This document shows positions 12,038 through 25,150 of a stretch of 64,000 nucleotides of DNA, piece after piece. The number at the start of each line of letters is the position of its first letter. Position 1 is the first letter of the stretch. Made by a program: the position numbers and the translations under genes. The notes below the pieces were generated by a model that saw nothing but the letters and a program-made list of their open reading frames with translations, had not been told where the DNA came from and made no database searches. This DNA is from Protula sp. h YS-2021 (lineage: Eukaryota > Annelida > Polychaeta > Sabellida > Serpulidae): positions 9,128,271 to 9,192,270 of the forward strand of contig OX457032.1 in the NCBI GenBank assembly GCA_949752745.1. Reading direction: 5' to 3'.

Positions 12038-15000
12038 TCATTGATCAGTGCACGCTTTCATTAAGATACTGACGCTGCGTTGCAAGTACCTCGCTGCCTG
12101 TTCTTCACTGCTATAATGTGTGCCGTAATTTACTCCCCAGAAAAGTTTATTATCTAATGTTGTAATATGGTGGTTAAAAACACTCCCAAAATAAATCTCA
12201 TTCATTCCTGAAAACAGACCGGCCACTTTTATGGAAGAGGAGGAAGCACGATTCAAGAAATTACAATTGCCATGATTTGTAAAGCTCAGCATCTTCGTGC
12301 GTTTCCCGGGAAATGCTGCTATAGCAGTGTTTAAAATTGCCTTTCCAAATTTCCCCAAAAGCGGAACTTGTTGCAGGGCCTCGTATTTCTTACCATGAAT
12401 CATTTTCATAATGTACTTGGCAAATTGCCAAAACTCCTGTTCACGTGACCATTGTAATATATCGACCGTGTCTTCAATAACACAAGACCAAGGTATGACG
12501 TAACTTCCGTTAGTCTGCTTTACCTCGGGTAGCATTTTGCGAATATCAGCAGCAATGTGTGTTGTGCAAGGTCCAAGATCAGTGTCTTTCTCTTCTTGGG
12601 CGTGCCGGCATACTTGGTCACCTGATGCCTTGGCTATCAGCTCACATAGAGCAATCGTAGCTGAGGCCTGCAGTACACACTGGACCGTAACGCCGTTCTG
12701 TTTGCATGCTCTGGTTGAGAAAATGCAAAATTGTGGAAGGAATTAGCAGGTTTTTTATATTTAGTAAAAACTAACACAACTTTCTTTTCTTAAAATAAAA
12801 CACGGTTAGTTATATTATTTCGATATTTGTTTTATTCCGCTTGACATTTAGGAATTTGTTTGATTTGTACACAATCAATGTTACACAATCAATGTTACAC
12901 AGTAATCAAACAGTAAACACTCATCCATCTTTTCTTCATAACATAATCAATCAGATATTGTAGTGTCGTAGAGAAATGTCTACCTGTATATCATTTCAAA
13001 CTGCTCCTCATTTAATGTTATTGGATAGATGCAGCTTTGTGCGGTGTCCAGCTTTTGCTGCGTAAATGCACCACACATATATTTCTGAAAAGGATTTTCT
13101 TTTTCCCACTGTCCGTATCCCATCACCCTTATCAGAGCTTTAGCGAGAAGTTGAGTTATGGATGTACTTAGGCCAGAAATGTGAAGAATCAGTTTCTGAG
13201 GAAGGCTCATTCTCACATAAGCGTGTTGATCCAACGACGTGGGTACCTACAAAGCAGGACATCGATCGAATATGCTAATTTCATTTAATTCTTCCAAAAG
13301 TTATCGTATAGTGGATCATACTTTGGTAGTAATGTTTACACTCAAAACTAAATTCTTGTACTCAAAGGTCTTACGATAATCCCGTACACGTTTCAACGAC
13401 TATTTCTTATGTTATGCTTTATTGCATAAAATACTGCTACGGATATCAGTAGATCACCAAAAAACTAGAAAATTTAGCTTCATATCACTCATTAAGTTTA
13501 TTATTTTTCACCTCAAAACTAACAGGCGATCCTTTTGCTTTGACGACGTCCTCTTCGTCTAATAAATCCTGAAGGTCATTCATCAATGCAATCACCCCTG
13601 TTATGCACAAAAACTGAAACTTTTTCACACTCTAGTTTGACACGACACAACAAAATAAAAATGTGAACATTAAGAACATTTATATTACATACTTCCTTAA
13701 CCCTTATCGAAGTCATGTTGTGCGTCACTAAGTCCCATATTGTAAAACTGGAGACTGAAATTTGGCAACAGTTGAATATACTTCATAGGCTTGCGACTAC
13801 CGTGTTAGATTAAGGCTCAAATTTATGAGGTTTTATAGTTGTTTCTACAGTGCATCGATTTCTGCAATGTTCCTGAAATTGCCAGGTCACTGACCGTTCG
13901 GTAAAACCTAGTTAAAATATTTTTCCAATTTCAGTCCTTGTGCAATGTATAAATAATGTATAGCTTTGCAGTACTACCACCGCCGTTGATATCCAAAAGC
14001 GTCCATGATTACACAAAGACCAGTGAATGTGGCCATGACATTAATCCACAACTTATCGTACATTGACACTTGAATGGGGCGAAATTTTGTTTTTTTCATA
14101 GTTACCCAAGGCAAAAGACAGTAAGCACAACAAAAATGGGTTTTCAAAATGTTTCAAGGTGCTTCACACAAAGCCACGTGGCATTAGTTTGATTAGATGG
14201 TTTCTATAAAACTTAAATCCAAGTTAAATAACTCTTGATGTTAAAATTATATTGTGACATATTCTAACAGATAATTGTGGCATAAATATTCTAACAGCTA
14301 TTGACACTAAACTTATATTAACAGTTTCAAACAAACACTGTAAGACCATATATCGAGCCATCGGAATTAGGCAGGCTTAATTCATAATTCTTTCAGTTGA
14401 ACTATGAAGTAGTCCATTTAAAATTTCAGTCACTAATTTCTGTTACTCTTTAAAAGACTTGGGATTTCGGTAATTTCTTTTGTTTTATTTGTGTTTCTTT
14501 GTATTACAAACAAACCAATCAAAGTGCAAAATTAACCAATTAGCATCAATTTGCGAAGTACTTTTAGTGAGTACCGTTATTGTTACAACAATCACTTATT
14601 GCTGAAATGGCTAAACTCAACCCTTTGGTCGACTGAATTAATTAAATAAAACTAACCTTGGCCATCTATTGTAGAATGGTGGAAACGGAACAGAAATGCG
14701 GAGTGATAGGCATATCTGTCGTCGCTGCATTCTAAAGTCACATTCGGCATAACTGTTAAGCTCCACAACTGATTGGTTGTTACGTCTTGGAATTTGGTTG
14801 AAATTAACTTGCTAAACACTTGGCGCCAATCGCCAGAATGATCCACACAGACACGTGGAGCAATATTGTCCGGCTCACTCCAATACTCCTTCCCCTTGAA
14901 TTCTCGTATATTTAATCGTAGTAATGGGTGAATACGCATCAAATGCCCTAAACATTTCTCCAATTTTCTAATATCAATCAATTCACGTGAACTAATAAAG

Positions 15001-15167
15001 AAAGAGTAACACATTATTCCAGTGTTTACAGTGTGTATTTTGTTAAAGAATTCTTCACTGTGGCTGAGAGGTCGGTAAAATGTCCCAGGCAGACTTTCAT
15101 TTATAAAGCAAGCTAAGATTCTGAATAGTTTTACAAAAGCTTGCATTAAATTCCTAATCATGATCAT
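12038..15167 (-). CDS. HHxxxDG acyltransferase (alcohol acetyltransferase / condensation-domain superfamily), 4 exons
   Basis: Exons on the minus strand are 15167-14657, 13597-13512, 13246-12984 and 12710-12038. All junctions are GT-AG and phases match (1, 0, 2), giving 510 residues and a stop. Family knowledge: this superfamily (AATase-like, related to NRPS condensation domains) moves acyl groups from acyl-CoA or a carrier to an alcohol or amine, using the second His of HHxxxDG. Seen here: HPLLR in the N-terminal half, RFHHSTIDGQG with the histidines at residues 163-164, a middle region with FEMIYR, and a C-terminal LFWGVNYGTHYSSEEQAARYL typical of the C-subdomain. The start is the first ATG of MIMIRNL; an upstream non-coding exon is possible. 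No signal peptide is obvious, though residues 9-22 are fairly hydrophobic. The substrate cannot be read from sequence. A decayed tandem copy lies at 7.3-9.0 kb. Confidence 0.9.
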
Positions 15168-16230
15168 TTTGTCTGTAACTTCTTAAGTTCTACTTTATTT
15201 AAATTATGAGATCAAACAAATTTTAAGATTATTTTATACTTATTTTCTACTTATTTACCTGCTTTATTTTATTTAATACGTTATTAGCCTGTCTCCTGTT
15301 AAGCAAGTGGTTTTTCTATGTGCGTGTCTTCTCTGAAGGGTTATTTTGTTGGCAAATGTGACCACGTGTAGGCTTTTACTGGTCGTGGCAGCGTTTGTTC
15401 AACTCTGTAACAAGGCTATGCTAATTCTTGCATATATCGACAACAGACTGCTGACCTTCAGTTGTAATAGTAGCCACATTATTTTGAGGCTTCCATAGCT
15501 TTTAAGCTATCCTAATATACCGTATATTGACATCAAGTCTTGCACAGTATTTTAAATAAAGTCATTGTTTACGTAAATTAATTCCTAATACCAGGTTGCA
15601 AAAATGATTTTAATCACCACACAATCAGAAAAAATCCAAACACAGCAGACATATATAAATAAATGCCTCGAACTATATGTGTGCAAATAAATATATGCTT
15701 TATAGTATAGATAATTAATTCAGTGTACATACAGAATAATGGCAAAGCCCAGGGTGTTTAAATAAAAAAGTGTCGAATTAAGTCGAAACTTGATTTAATA
15801 AATGAAGGGATATCAATGGTGTCAGCGGAAGGCGGAAGGTTTAGTATTGTTTTCGTTTGTGGGTTTGTTTTACTTGTGCTATTCCTGTGCTTTTATCTGA
15901 TAACCAATCTTTTCTTAGTGTTGGTGGGACAATAACTGAGCAAAGACCCTTTCTGCTATTAAGTTCAACAGTATCGGGTACAACTGTCCAGCTATTAGCA
16001 TCATTACCAGAAGTATAAACACGCATTTGAATCCTTCATTTTAATGCAATACATAAAATACAGGCCCAACAAGGCGAAATGAAAGTGGACTTAGTATGCC
16101 CAGTAAGCAATTCATCGAACTAATGTTCACATAAATATCTAAGATGAAAGCTTGTTATATTTTTATTTTAAAAAGTTAATGGTGCTTTATAAATAAAACA
16201 GACATTCTCAGTTGTTGTTCTGTGTAATGC
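15168..16230. other. Intergenic stretch between two minus-strand genes
   Basis: About 1.06 kb between the end of the CBM14 gene and the start of the acyltransferase gene. It should hold the latter's promoter, but I can identify no specific element. A 61-codon minus-strand frame at 15841-16026 (MRVYTSGNDANSWT...) is unrecognised and has no clear splice partner. Confidence 0.5.
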
Positions 16231-18821
16231 TCAATTTTCATCAATGAAATACATGGGGTTTTGCACGTAAGACATTTGGTCTCGTATTTTTAAAGTGTCT
16301 AGCTTATCACTGGAATAACGCCACAGAGATGAATGCGTGCTTTCGGATCGCGATATTTTTGGGTGCACTTTGTCTATGCAACCACCATAAAGCCCTGGCT
16401 CAAATACAGTGGCGCCGTAAAATCTGTCGTTTACCTAAAAAAACAGCCTTTCATTAACATAATATTTATAACTGATTTACATAAACAGTAAATGTAAATC
16501 TTAACCATGAAATATGTTGAATTTAGCAAAACTTTGCTTTGAAAATATATAAAGTGCTCAGTTGTAAATTAATGTTTTCTCATTTTAAGCAATGTTTGTA
16601 CTTACACTGTACGTTTCCGATTGGCCGTTTCCATCAATTGTTTGCCTGTCGCTACAAGTAGAAAGTGATCTGGAATAATGGTTTTATCAGTTCATAAAAT
16701 GAAGTAGCCGTATTATGTTGACAAACAGTCACCTGTACTGGCTGTATGTGACATAGAAGCACAACATAAAAATTAAATAAAAGTGGAAATTTTAGAATAA
16801 AAGTATAAATCGAAGAAATTGTACTTTTGTACCTGGTGCAGTTAGAGAAAATATAATGGTTATTAAAGACATACCGACTCCGACACCGCCCATCTTCTTG
16901 CCTGTACTTTTGTTTACAGACTACAAGTATGCCGATAGCGAAGCCAGAAAGAAAAGCCGCCACAACTGCTAGTAGCGCCATCACCAAACCCAAGCGTTTC
17001 CGTGCATCTAACAACAGGTTTCATGTTCGTCTAACAGCTGCTCTACGGTGGAAAAATGGTAAAGGAGTCTGTCTAGCACTTTTATGAGAAAATTTCTTAA
17101 CATGTCATGTTGTTCGAATATTTGACCAGGCCTCGACATTGGCTTTCAAGTACAACTCCCTCGTATGTGCGTTGTGAAGTAAGCCCATCTTCTGTATGTT
17201 TTCTTAAAATTATTTTAAAAACTAAAATATGTAGAATTGATATGCTCAGTTAAATATCAGACTTTAATCGCAAAAATATGAAATAATTATCTGCAATCAC
17301 TACTGAACTTTTTGGCAAGCTCTAACTTATTTTAAACAAATAAAAATAATCAAAGCATCCAAACATTACAAGTAGTGTTTTTTTTATTTTTTCATTACTG
17401 AGCTCAGAGCCACATTGGTATTTTATTATCTAAACAAATGTCATTGGTTTACTTGAATGTGATAACGGACCATCAGACGGCTCTTGAACTGCTATAACTG
17501 AACTTCCTTTGACGTCATCCGTTGCCAGGCTAGTTATTTCTGTATTTTCTTCCTCTTGTGGGCTTGCAGATATCACACTTGCTGACACCACGTGTGTTGA
17601 CTTTGTTATGTTATCATACAATTTTGTTGACTTAAATGTTATTTCTGCGCTTGTTATTGTTGACGTCTCTGAGTCCTGTGATGATCTTATTTCAGGTGAT
17701 GTTCTGACTGCAGATGCAGTGGTTGCTGGACAGCGCAAAGAACAATCAAACCCTGAATATGGATGCACACATTGTTTCTCATAAATGTCAAAAACGCAAG
17801 CATAACCGGCAGTTGTGCAGTTATGCACCGTTGTGTTGCATTTCTTGCGCAAGAGTGTCCCATTGCTGTGGCATTCAAAGAAGAACTCGCAATCACTTCT
17901 GTCAGCAAATCTTTCGCCTGTATCTGTGCACTGTCCTGACACAGTATCGCATGTGCCTTGAAAAAGGAAATATCTCTATTTGCCGTGCTTGAAACACGGA
18001 TGAGCTTCCTGATGCATATAATGATCGTAAAACATCGGCAAAACTTTGGATAAAACGACGTGTTTGTTCCTAAATTCTAGAAATATGCTACAGTATGTCT
18101 ATAAACATGGTTCCAACCGACGAATTAATACAATTTATAAAGCGAAATTCCGATAGGTAGAGTAACTACAAAGCTTGACTCTGACCTGGTTCTTGTGTGG
18201 ATCGGGGGGTAGTTGTTGGACAGATCGGGCATTGTACATTGCCAGCGTGGTCACAGTTGCATGAGTTGTAATCAAATAATGTACCCTTACCACAACCCAT
18301 ATGCTGCCACATTCCATGAACACACAAGAGATACTCCGAACAGTCGCTTGGATTCGTTGACTTTATTCCATCAGGAGCGCAGTATTTAGGACTTATTTCA
18401 CACGGGTCATCGATGCATCCACCATCTGCTTCTCCTGTAAAGAAATGGAACAGGCTATTTGATCTAGAGTTTCCAATCAGACTACGCCCAAACCAATAGC
18501 CCAAGAGCCCTCGTGTGTTTTGTTCCTGTAATTACAATCAGACAGCTTTCAGAAAAAAGATTCTGATAACTTTTAATCCCTATTCAATTAGTTGCGAGCT
18601 TGTATTCAATTTTCAGTTTCAAGAAATAATGACATTATTATCTTGAACGCAATAAATGAACATGCACATTAAAACAAATTCAACTTGTTGAAAAGGCCTT
18701 CTTTAACCCTGTATTTATTTGAAAATCAACTATAATAGAAAGTCATGTGTAAAAGAAATTATACCAATGTAACAAATGTACCTGTGATCATATTAAGCAC
18801 GAGTATAATTTCGAATAGCAT
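16231..18821 (-). CDS. Single-pass membrane protein with two CBM14 (peritrophin-A) chitin-binding domains, 6 exons
   Basis: Coding exons are 18821-18782, 18434-18186, 17956-17453, 17007-16875, 16669-16606 and 16434-16231. All are GT-AG, phases join without conflict, and the total is 397 residues. Order: a short signal peptide (MLFEIILVLNMIT), first CBM14 domain (about residues 20-78, six Cys including CSEYLLC and CNCD), a Pro/Thr linker, second CBM14 domain (about 99-150, with DCEFFFECHSNG), a Ser/Thr-rich stalk of about 110 residues likely to be O-glycosylated, a transmembrane helix (LVMALLAVVAAFLSGFAIGI, about 272-295), and a cytoplasmic tail of about 100 residues. CBM14 domains bind chitin. 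The tail ends in QNPMYFIDEN, an NPxY-type motif that in other receptors recruits PTB or endocytic adaptors. I infer a cell-surface chitin or glycan sensor or anchor. The combination does not match a named protein I know. Confidence 0.9.
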
Positions 18822-19431
18822 ACTGATCCCAAGCGTGCAACTAAGCAAAGCTAGCGTCTAGCATTCATCCCACTGTCACACACCTTCTGTTAACAATCAG
18901 GAAGTATAAATCTTAAAATGCGCTGATAAGCTTGTGATTACATAGCAAACAAACTATGTTGCAAGTTATTGAGGAGGTAATGTCAAACTGTTGTGAAGTC
19001 CGGCAGACCCAAGAAAGAATAAACAGAAAATATCTTTACAAGAAGCAGCATTGATTATCTTTTTAAGCTAGAAATAATACCGCTTTTTAACCAAACGCGA
19101 TCTACAATTAAGAAAGAACCGAGTTTCTTGTTTATAACGAGGGACTGCCGAACGAAAAGTTCTCCCTCTTAAAGAAATTGACCCTCACATCTGACCTCAG
19201 TATTTCCTTCTTTCCCCGCGTTTTTTATACCAAGTGCCTCCGCCTCGCTTCCCCCCTGAATAAGACACTACAGGTGCATAATAGAGCTGAGAGCTAAATA
19301 CAGGACTTGGGATCTCATTTATAGATAAGTTGTAATAAAATCATCACTGAAATGAAGGAAACGAAAACACTTCATAAAATTGTGGTTGTACGTTTAATAA
19401 TCCATTCATGAATTCGTTGTAAAACTACTGT
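18822..19431. other. Upstream region of the CBM14 gene
   Basis: This is the 610 bp between the start codon of the CBM14 gene and the DIRS element. It presumably holds 5' UTR and promoter. I see no definite TATA box or operator, so the retrotransposon sits within about 0.6 kb of the likely promoter. Confidence 0.4.
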
Positions 19432-19573
19432 TTTTTTCGTAAAACGCTTTTTACGAGAAAATTCGTAGTTCGCATTCTCCGCCTCTATACGAGATTTCCC
19501 TCATTTGTAGTATCAACGCATAGTTGTATAAAAGTAAGAGGCATTCGATTACCCATCATTCCTTTTTATCTCA
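19432..19573. repeat. DIRS right inverted terminal repeat
   Basis: The part with CTATACGAGATTTCCCTC and TATAAAAGTAAGAGGCATTC is the reverse complement, with changes, of sequence at about 26572-26760. The outermost part (AAAACGCTTTTTACGAGAAA) is instead repeated in inverted form inside the internal complementary region. Confidence 0.8.
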
Positions 19574-19629
19574 ATCCCCCTACACCTAAGTGGTGTTGAA
19601 GCGGGGATGGATATGGGCGGTTTATCGAA

Positions 19630-19755
19630 GGTCTAAAGGTGGAGAACGCGAACTACGCTTTTTCTCGTAAGAAGCGTCTTGCGAAAGAAAAACGATAGTT
19701 TTACTTCGAAAAAGCCCACTTTCGCTTATCTTCACCTTTATACGGGATTAGAAAC
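19630..19755. repeat. DIRS internal complementary region
   Basis: This short block joins two pieces. 19640-19684 is the inverted copy of the right outer end (GAACGCGAACTACGC against GCGTAGTTCGCGTTC-like sequence at 19440-19480). 19690-19750 (TTCGCTTATCTTCACC) is the inverted copy of the left outer end at 26737-26790. In DIRS1 models this block templates circle closure. Confidence 0.78.
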
Positions 19756-20849
19756 TGGTGTTGGGGTAAAACCCGCGTGACACGCTTCGTGTAGAAAGGT
19801 TCTTTAATGCAAACTACGCTCTAGCTGATATATGTATTGTATGAGAGAAATAAAGGACACCAAAGTACTCTTTTAATGAGTCTTCCAAAATAACAAATTC
19901 TTAATACAATCACATATAATTTCAAAATTAGAAACACATGTACTGAAAGAACGACAGTTAGCAATTCGTATGCTGGGAACCATGACCAGGTTGGCTCTGA
20001 CGGAGCCGTGCTAGAACTCTGATCCATCTTCTTGCAGTGGCTCTACCCATAGTGGACCAAGTGGCAGATGGGTATAGCCATGAGTGCGGAGCCATTTCTA
20101 AAGATGGCTCTATCCCTTGCCTGGTTCTTCCCCCTCTCCTCTTCACAAAGGAGGGCTGCGATGCTACCTTAGTGGGTTTGCATAAAAACACTGAGGGTAT
20201 TGCCCGACTTAAGACAATTGAGAATAGACAATGCTATGAATCTTAAATGCTACTGCCTCACTACAATCCCCCCCCCCCAAACCTCCCTCGGATGGTACGC
20301 AGAACCGATGTCGGGTAATACAAGTACAAACTGTACAAGTACGAGTACAGTAATCTAAATATAATGATAAAATTTCTTTCATTTTAATGCAGTCAGACGA
20401 TCTGTAGAAATAAAACAGCCTTGTGCACACAAATAGTGCTAGAGGTCAACTAAATTTTAGCGATTAGGATAATTAAATTAATTACATACTAAAACAACTG
20501 TTTTTTTCACTCAGTATACTAAATTCAGGAAGGTGAGAAGTGTATCGGACCATTACTCTAAGTGAGAGGTGGGAAAAATACCTCTACCCACTTCTCTTTA
20601 AGCCGGCCGACGGCTCGAATGTACGGAGCCACTTTGACAACTGACAGTTCTTGGTGTATGGATCGTTAGTTGCGCTGGGGATGCTTTCCTCCTCTGGGTT
20701 TGGCTCTTTGGGATTGATTGTTACCTGGACCCCGTTTGCTGGAAGTGACTCCTCTCTGCCTCTAACTGTAGTTTCTGTTGCAACAGACAGAGAATTTTGG
20801 TTAGAGATGACTTTTCTGTTGCTATGAAGGGGCTCATTGCCTAGAGCCC

Positions 20850-22030
20850 TGTTAGTTCATTATCAGTGAATTCTTTTAGATAAAATCTTATAAAGGTGTT
20901 CGTGGAAGACCAGCCCGGGCGTAGAATATCGCCTAGCGAAGCATTGTGCACCGCATTTAAGGAAATAGCTACTTTTTTACTTGATGGGCTTTAATTGTGT
21001 AGTGGGATAGGAATTCTGTGTCTGATTTTGCTTTGGCGTATGCCTTTAAAATTACCCACTCGATATAGTTAGAGACGGTTTGCTTGGAGATGTCTCTATT
21101 TGCACTGGTTCTAAATGATATGATTAGAGCTTTCTGATTTGGCCCCTATAATCTTTAGATAGCTCCAGAAATTTCCTAAGAACCGCAAGGGGCATAATAT
21201 GGGTGTCGGCTCTTGTGATGTGGGAGTGGGTAGAGTGGGTAGGGCCGTAAGTTTGATTTCCTCGAATGACCATTTCCCTTTTGTAACTATGTGTGTCTTA
21301 CCCCTAAAGAAAGCGTTTGGCTTTAGAACCACTGTATCCCAGCAGCCATTTACTTTGAAGACCTCTTGTTCGAGGGCGTGAGGTTTCTCCCTTCTTTTGC
21401 CTGACGCTAGGGCTAGGAGGAAGGTGAATTTTAAAGTAGATCATCTGAGCTAAAATAATTGTTTCATCAAAGGTTTCTTTGTCCGTTAAGAACCCAAGAA
21501 CTAATTCCAGATCCCACTGGGCTATATTTGATTTGGATGGGGGAGATACTTTTTTGAAGTGTATTATCAATTTTTAGACAGATGAGTCCTTCCTGGGTCG
21601 TAACCTGAAACTGGTTTCAGTGTGGCTGTGACTGCGGACCTGTAGCCCTCTATGGAAGATGGTCTCAGTTTTGCCTCCTCGTGGAGAGAATTCAGAAACT
21701 GTGCTACGACCCCTGAGGCGGCTTTAAAGGGGTCTAGTTTTTGCTTTGCACCAACTCGAGAACATATTCCAGTGAGCTCTATAAATTTTAGCCGTTGATA
21801 GTCTGTGTGTCTGGGTCATTTCCTTGGTTTTTAGAAAGGCAGGGACAGGAACCATACCCCCTCCCCCGGTCTAAGAGGTGAGGGATGGGATGCGTGTGGT
21901 TCCAATGTGGTTGGTGTAAGAGTCGAGGGTGACAAGGGATCTGGAGCACTTTGCTATCTTGAAACGCAGTAGGAGGGTGAACCATGGCGCCTCTGGTTGC
22001 CATGGGCTATTGGAATGAGCTTGCTCCCTG
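20850..22030 (-). pseudogene. DIRS tyrosine recombinase (broken)
   Basis: Spread over several frames. An N-terminal SAM-like part includes TQTHRLSTAKIYRAHWNMFS, and further on RLRPSSIEGYRSAVTATL-like sequence is recognisable. A core follows with KSNIAQWDLELVLGFLTD. The C-terminal end has GWSSTNTFIRFYLKEFT (about 20870-20930), where Y is the expected nucleophile position of DIRS recombinases. Several in-frame stops and shifts break it. Confidence 0.75.
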
Positions 22031-22059
22031 GAAACATTAAGGCTCTGAGGAGGGCCTGT

Positions 22060-23480
22060 TTTAGAATGGTTTGTGGCAGGAAGGCATACATCACTTGACA
22101 TTTGACATTTGAAGGCGTCTAGCCCTCAGGCTTTTGGGTCTGGGCAGGAGGGACATATCTGGGTAGGTGGTGGGTCAGTGAATTGGCAAAGAGGTCCAGG
22201 AACGGGGGACCCCAAGGGGATTGTGTCACTACCCACTGAAAGGAGTCCTGGTTTAAACACCACTCTGTTTACATTATTTGCCTACTCTGAAGGCCATATC
22301 GGTCATCATGTTTAATTTGCCGGCTATGTGGTTGGCGCAGAACCAAAGACCGGGATTTTTTGCTAGGTAAAGAATTTCCTTTGTCAGCTGTGTCCATTCT
22401 GCCGGGGAGGTAGGCCACCGTTGTTGAGTTATCCATTAAGACGTTTACTGTCTTGTTCTTTGAAGATTGGAGAGGTTGTGTGATTGCCATCCATACTACT
22501 TTTAGCTCTAGTCAATATATGTATTTTCGTTTTAGATTGGGTGGCCAGGTGTCCTTGCATAACTTTCTTAGAAACCCCAAAGTTCGGATGAGGCGTCTGT
22601 TTAGATCGCCAGCACCGGGGTGGGGGTGGCTTGAATGCTTAATCTTGCGTAAGGCAGTCCGAAAATACCCACGATTGTAGGTCCTCCAGTGCTTTTGTGG
22701 AGACGAAGATTACTCTGCGAGGTCCCCTCACACCAGCTATTGCCCTTTGAAACTTTCTGTAGTGTAATTTGCCTAAATGGACTGTTTTTTTCGTGGCTAC
22801 TAGCAACCCCAAACGAGTCTCCATTTGGGCAAGCTTCATGGAGTGATGAGGGGAAATGCCTTGGATAATTGATAGGATTCTCACCCACCTGTGTTTTGTG
22901 GTGTAGGCTCTGGCTAGTTCCAAGTCCCACCTTTCTCCTAGGAAAGTCATTTGCTGTCTTGGGTTTAAGTTATTGTTTTGCAAGATTGACTGTAAGTCCT
23001 GCCCGTAGCGTCTGCCTTACTAGGAAGTGGGGTTTGGAGCCAGACCTAAGTCTCCTCCTTGTGAGCGAGGAATCAGTCGTCCAGATATTAAAATACTAGC
23101 ATACCATGGAGTCTGGTCCATGTTTTAGAACTTTCATCATCTTCAAGAACACATAGGGGGCTGTGGAGAGCACGAATGGGAGTGCCAGAAACCAGTATCT
23201 TTTTAGCTCTATTTGAAAGCATTATTGGGATGTGGAGGTAGGCGCCTGATAGATTATCGAGGGCCCCCTACTGCCTTCTTGTAACATTTTAGTTGATTAC
23301 GTGGACAGTGTCCATCTGAAAGATGACTGTGCGAAGAGATTGGTTCAGATTGGACAAGTCTATGACTAGTCTCCGGTCCCTGTTTTCTTGGGGACTAGAA
23401 ATACCGGACCGTAAAAAGCCCTGTTTGGAATCTGGCATTTCCTGTATGGCTGTCTTGTTTAATAGTTCTTTTCGCATTTG
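22060..23480 (-). pseudogene. DIRS reverse transcriptase / RNase H (broken)
   Basis: The N-terminal RT block reads RRLVIDLSNLNQSLRT and QMDTVHVI (about 23290-23400). The catalytic YLDD remains readable near 23075 but is flanked by stop codons on both sides. Thumb-like sequence MTFLGERWDLELARAY and QMETRLGLLVA follow (22640-22980). RNase H-like sequence has VNVLMDNSTTVAYL and KHDDRYGLQSRQI (22270-22490). All lie in different frames. Confidence 0.78.
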
Positions 23481-24059
23481 TTGCAGAGCTTGACTTTGCT
23501 CGGAGCCCTGGCTTTAGGAGGTAGCTATGTGTTTGGTAGGGTAAATATGGAGAGGGACTTTGAGACACCTGCCTCTATTGTCCGTCATGAAGGTAAGGGA
23601 GTACCCTTGTCGGAGCTAATTGACTACTCGACTTGGTGTCCCCATCTGAGCCCAAATTTTGTGAAAAAATAGCCTAGCCTGCCTCCTACGGGGAGAGAGT
23701 GTTTGCAGCTCAAAAGCTTCTTTATTTCTTGAGATATAAGAACGGTACCGCTTGGACGTGAGTCCTTCATACCCACGCGGTACTGTGACTGGTTACCTGC
23801 ACTTTTGCGAAGCATGATGGCAGGTGGCGCTGTCCTCTTGCTGTCTCTATCTCTTGGTAGTTGGGGAGTGGTGACGCGATTGTGGCGTAGACCGTTCTCC
23901 CCTATATTGCCTCTTGGAGCGGTCCTAGGTTACTCTTTCCATTTCCTGCGGGGGGTAATAACTCTGACTGGTTAAGAACGTTCGAATGTCTGAACTCTCG
24001 GGTCCCTTTCACATGACGAACAGTGTAAAAATGCGTCCCTGCGAAGCTGTACCATCGAC

Positions 24060-25150
24060 ATTAGTTAGTTGTCCGCTATTTTGGCCGTGTATCGTGTGGT
24101 TATGGAGACACATTCTAGGAGCTTTAGTACTATCGGGTCAGATATCCTCCTCTGAGCTAACGCCTCTTTCAGGGCCTTCAGGGTATGGTCCCGCATGGAT
24201 GTGGTGTTTAGAGCTTGACGGGCTAGTCCTTCTAGGATTTTAGCGTCTTTCTCTACAGGGGGAATATCCGACTTTACTTTAGGCATCCACACGGTTCTCT
24301 TTGTGGGTTGTTCGAAAGGTTGATTATTTTGCCTGCCGATCTATAGGTGACCACTCTGATCCCTAGTTCTTTAGAGGGGTGGAGGCGTGACATGAGCTTG
24401 CCTTCTCCCTGATCCATCCGCTGAAATCCCCTCTTTCTGGCCGCTACTACATTTGCAACTCCGGCACTAGTAATTATTGCTAGAAATGCGTCTTGTTCTG
24501 GCTCTTGGCTCTTGGAGGTTAAGCAAATATGGGGATCCTCTTTGTCGGCGTAAGGATTGTCCGCTTCGACCCCTGCTAAACGTTTCCTTAATCACGTCTT
24601 TAAATGGAATGCCCGCGGGCAGAAGATTTCATCTGTCGAAGTTGGGTGTCTTGGAGCCTCTTTGAGTCGGTAGGATAGGCTGAGATTGAATGCGGATAGG
24701 GCGTCTGCCTTTCGCCGCCAGATCTCGCCAGCGCTGTTGCCCTTTCGTCGAACAGCGCAGACCATATGGAAGTCGAATGGGTTGAGTTCTACTTCCCCCT
24801 CCTGGAGCTCGTCGTCATCGCAGCCATCACCTTCCTCCCCTGATGCCAGGTGTGATGGCTCCACTTGGTCTGATTTCTGCTCCTCATCAGTTTGGCGGAA
24901 AAGTGGTATCTTTGTCCCCTTGGGAAATAAAATTGCAAGAGATGGCTCTAGATTGTGTATCAGCATGTAACGTCGACGTGTGGCCTGATGGAGGAATGCC
25001 TGTCGACTAATCGTTTCTATCTTGTGTTTTTCGGGGGTGTGTGATGGATGTCGGCACTGTGTGCGAGCAATGAGATCATGCAGCGAAGCCAGCTGAGATA
25101 ACGGTTGTTTCTGCAGGGTTTTCATAGGGCCATCTCTTTTATCCATTCTG
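24060..25150 (-). pseudogene. DIRS gag-like protein (broken)
   Basis: A 184-codon open stretch (25146-24592) starting MDKRDGPMKTLQ has an acidic middle (GEEGDGCDDDELQEGEVELN). It is followed in another frame by VKSDIPPVEKDAKILEGLAR and RISDPIVLKLLECVSITT (24065-24290). The latter is typical of the C-terminal part of DIRS gag. Position upstream of RT supports gag. Confidence 0.65.

Noticed and set aside
15841..16026. 61-codon minus-strand frame as a further exon of the CBM14 gene
   Set aside because: The CBM14 gene already ends with a stop at 16231 in a phase-consistent exon. No acceptor links this frame.
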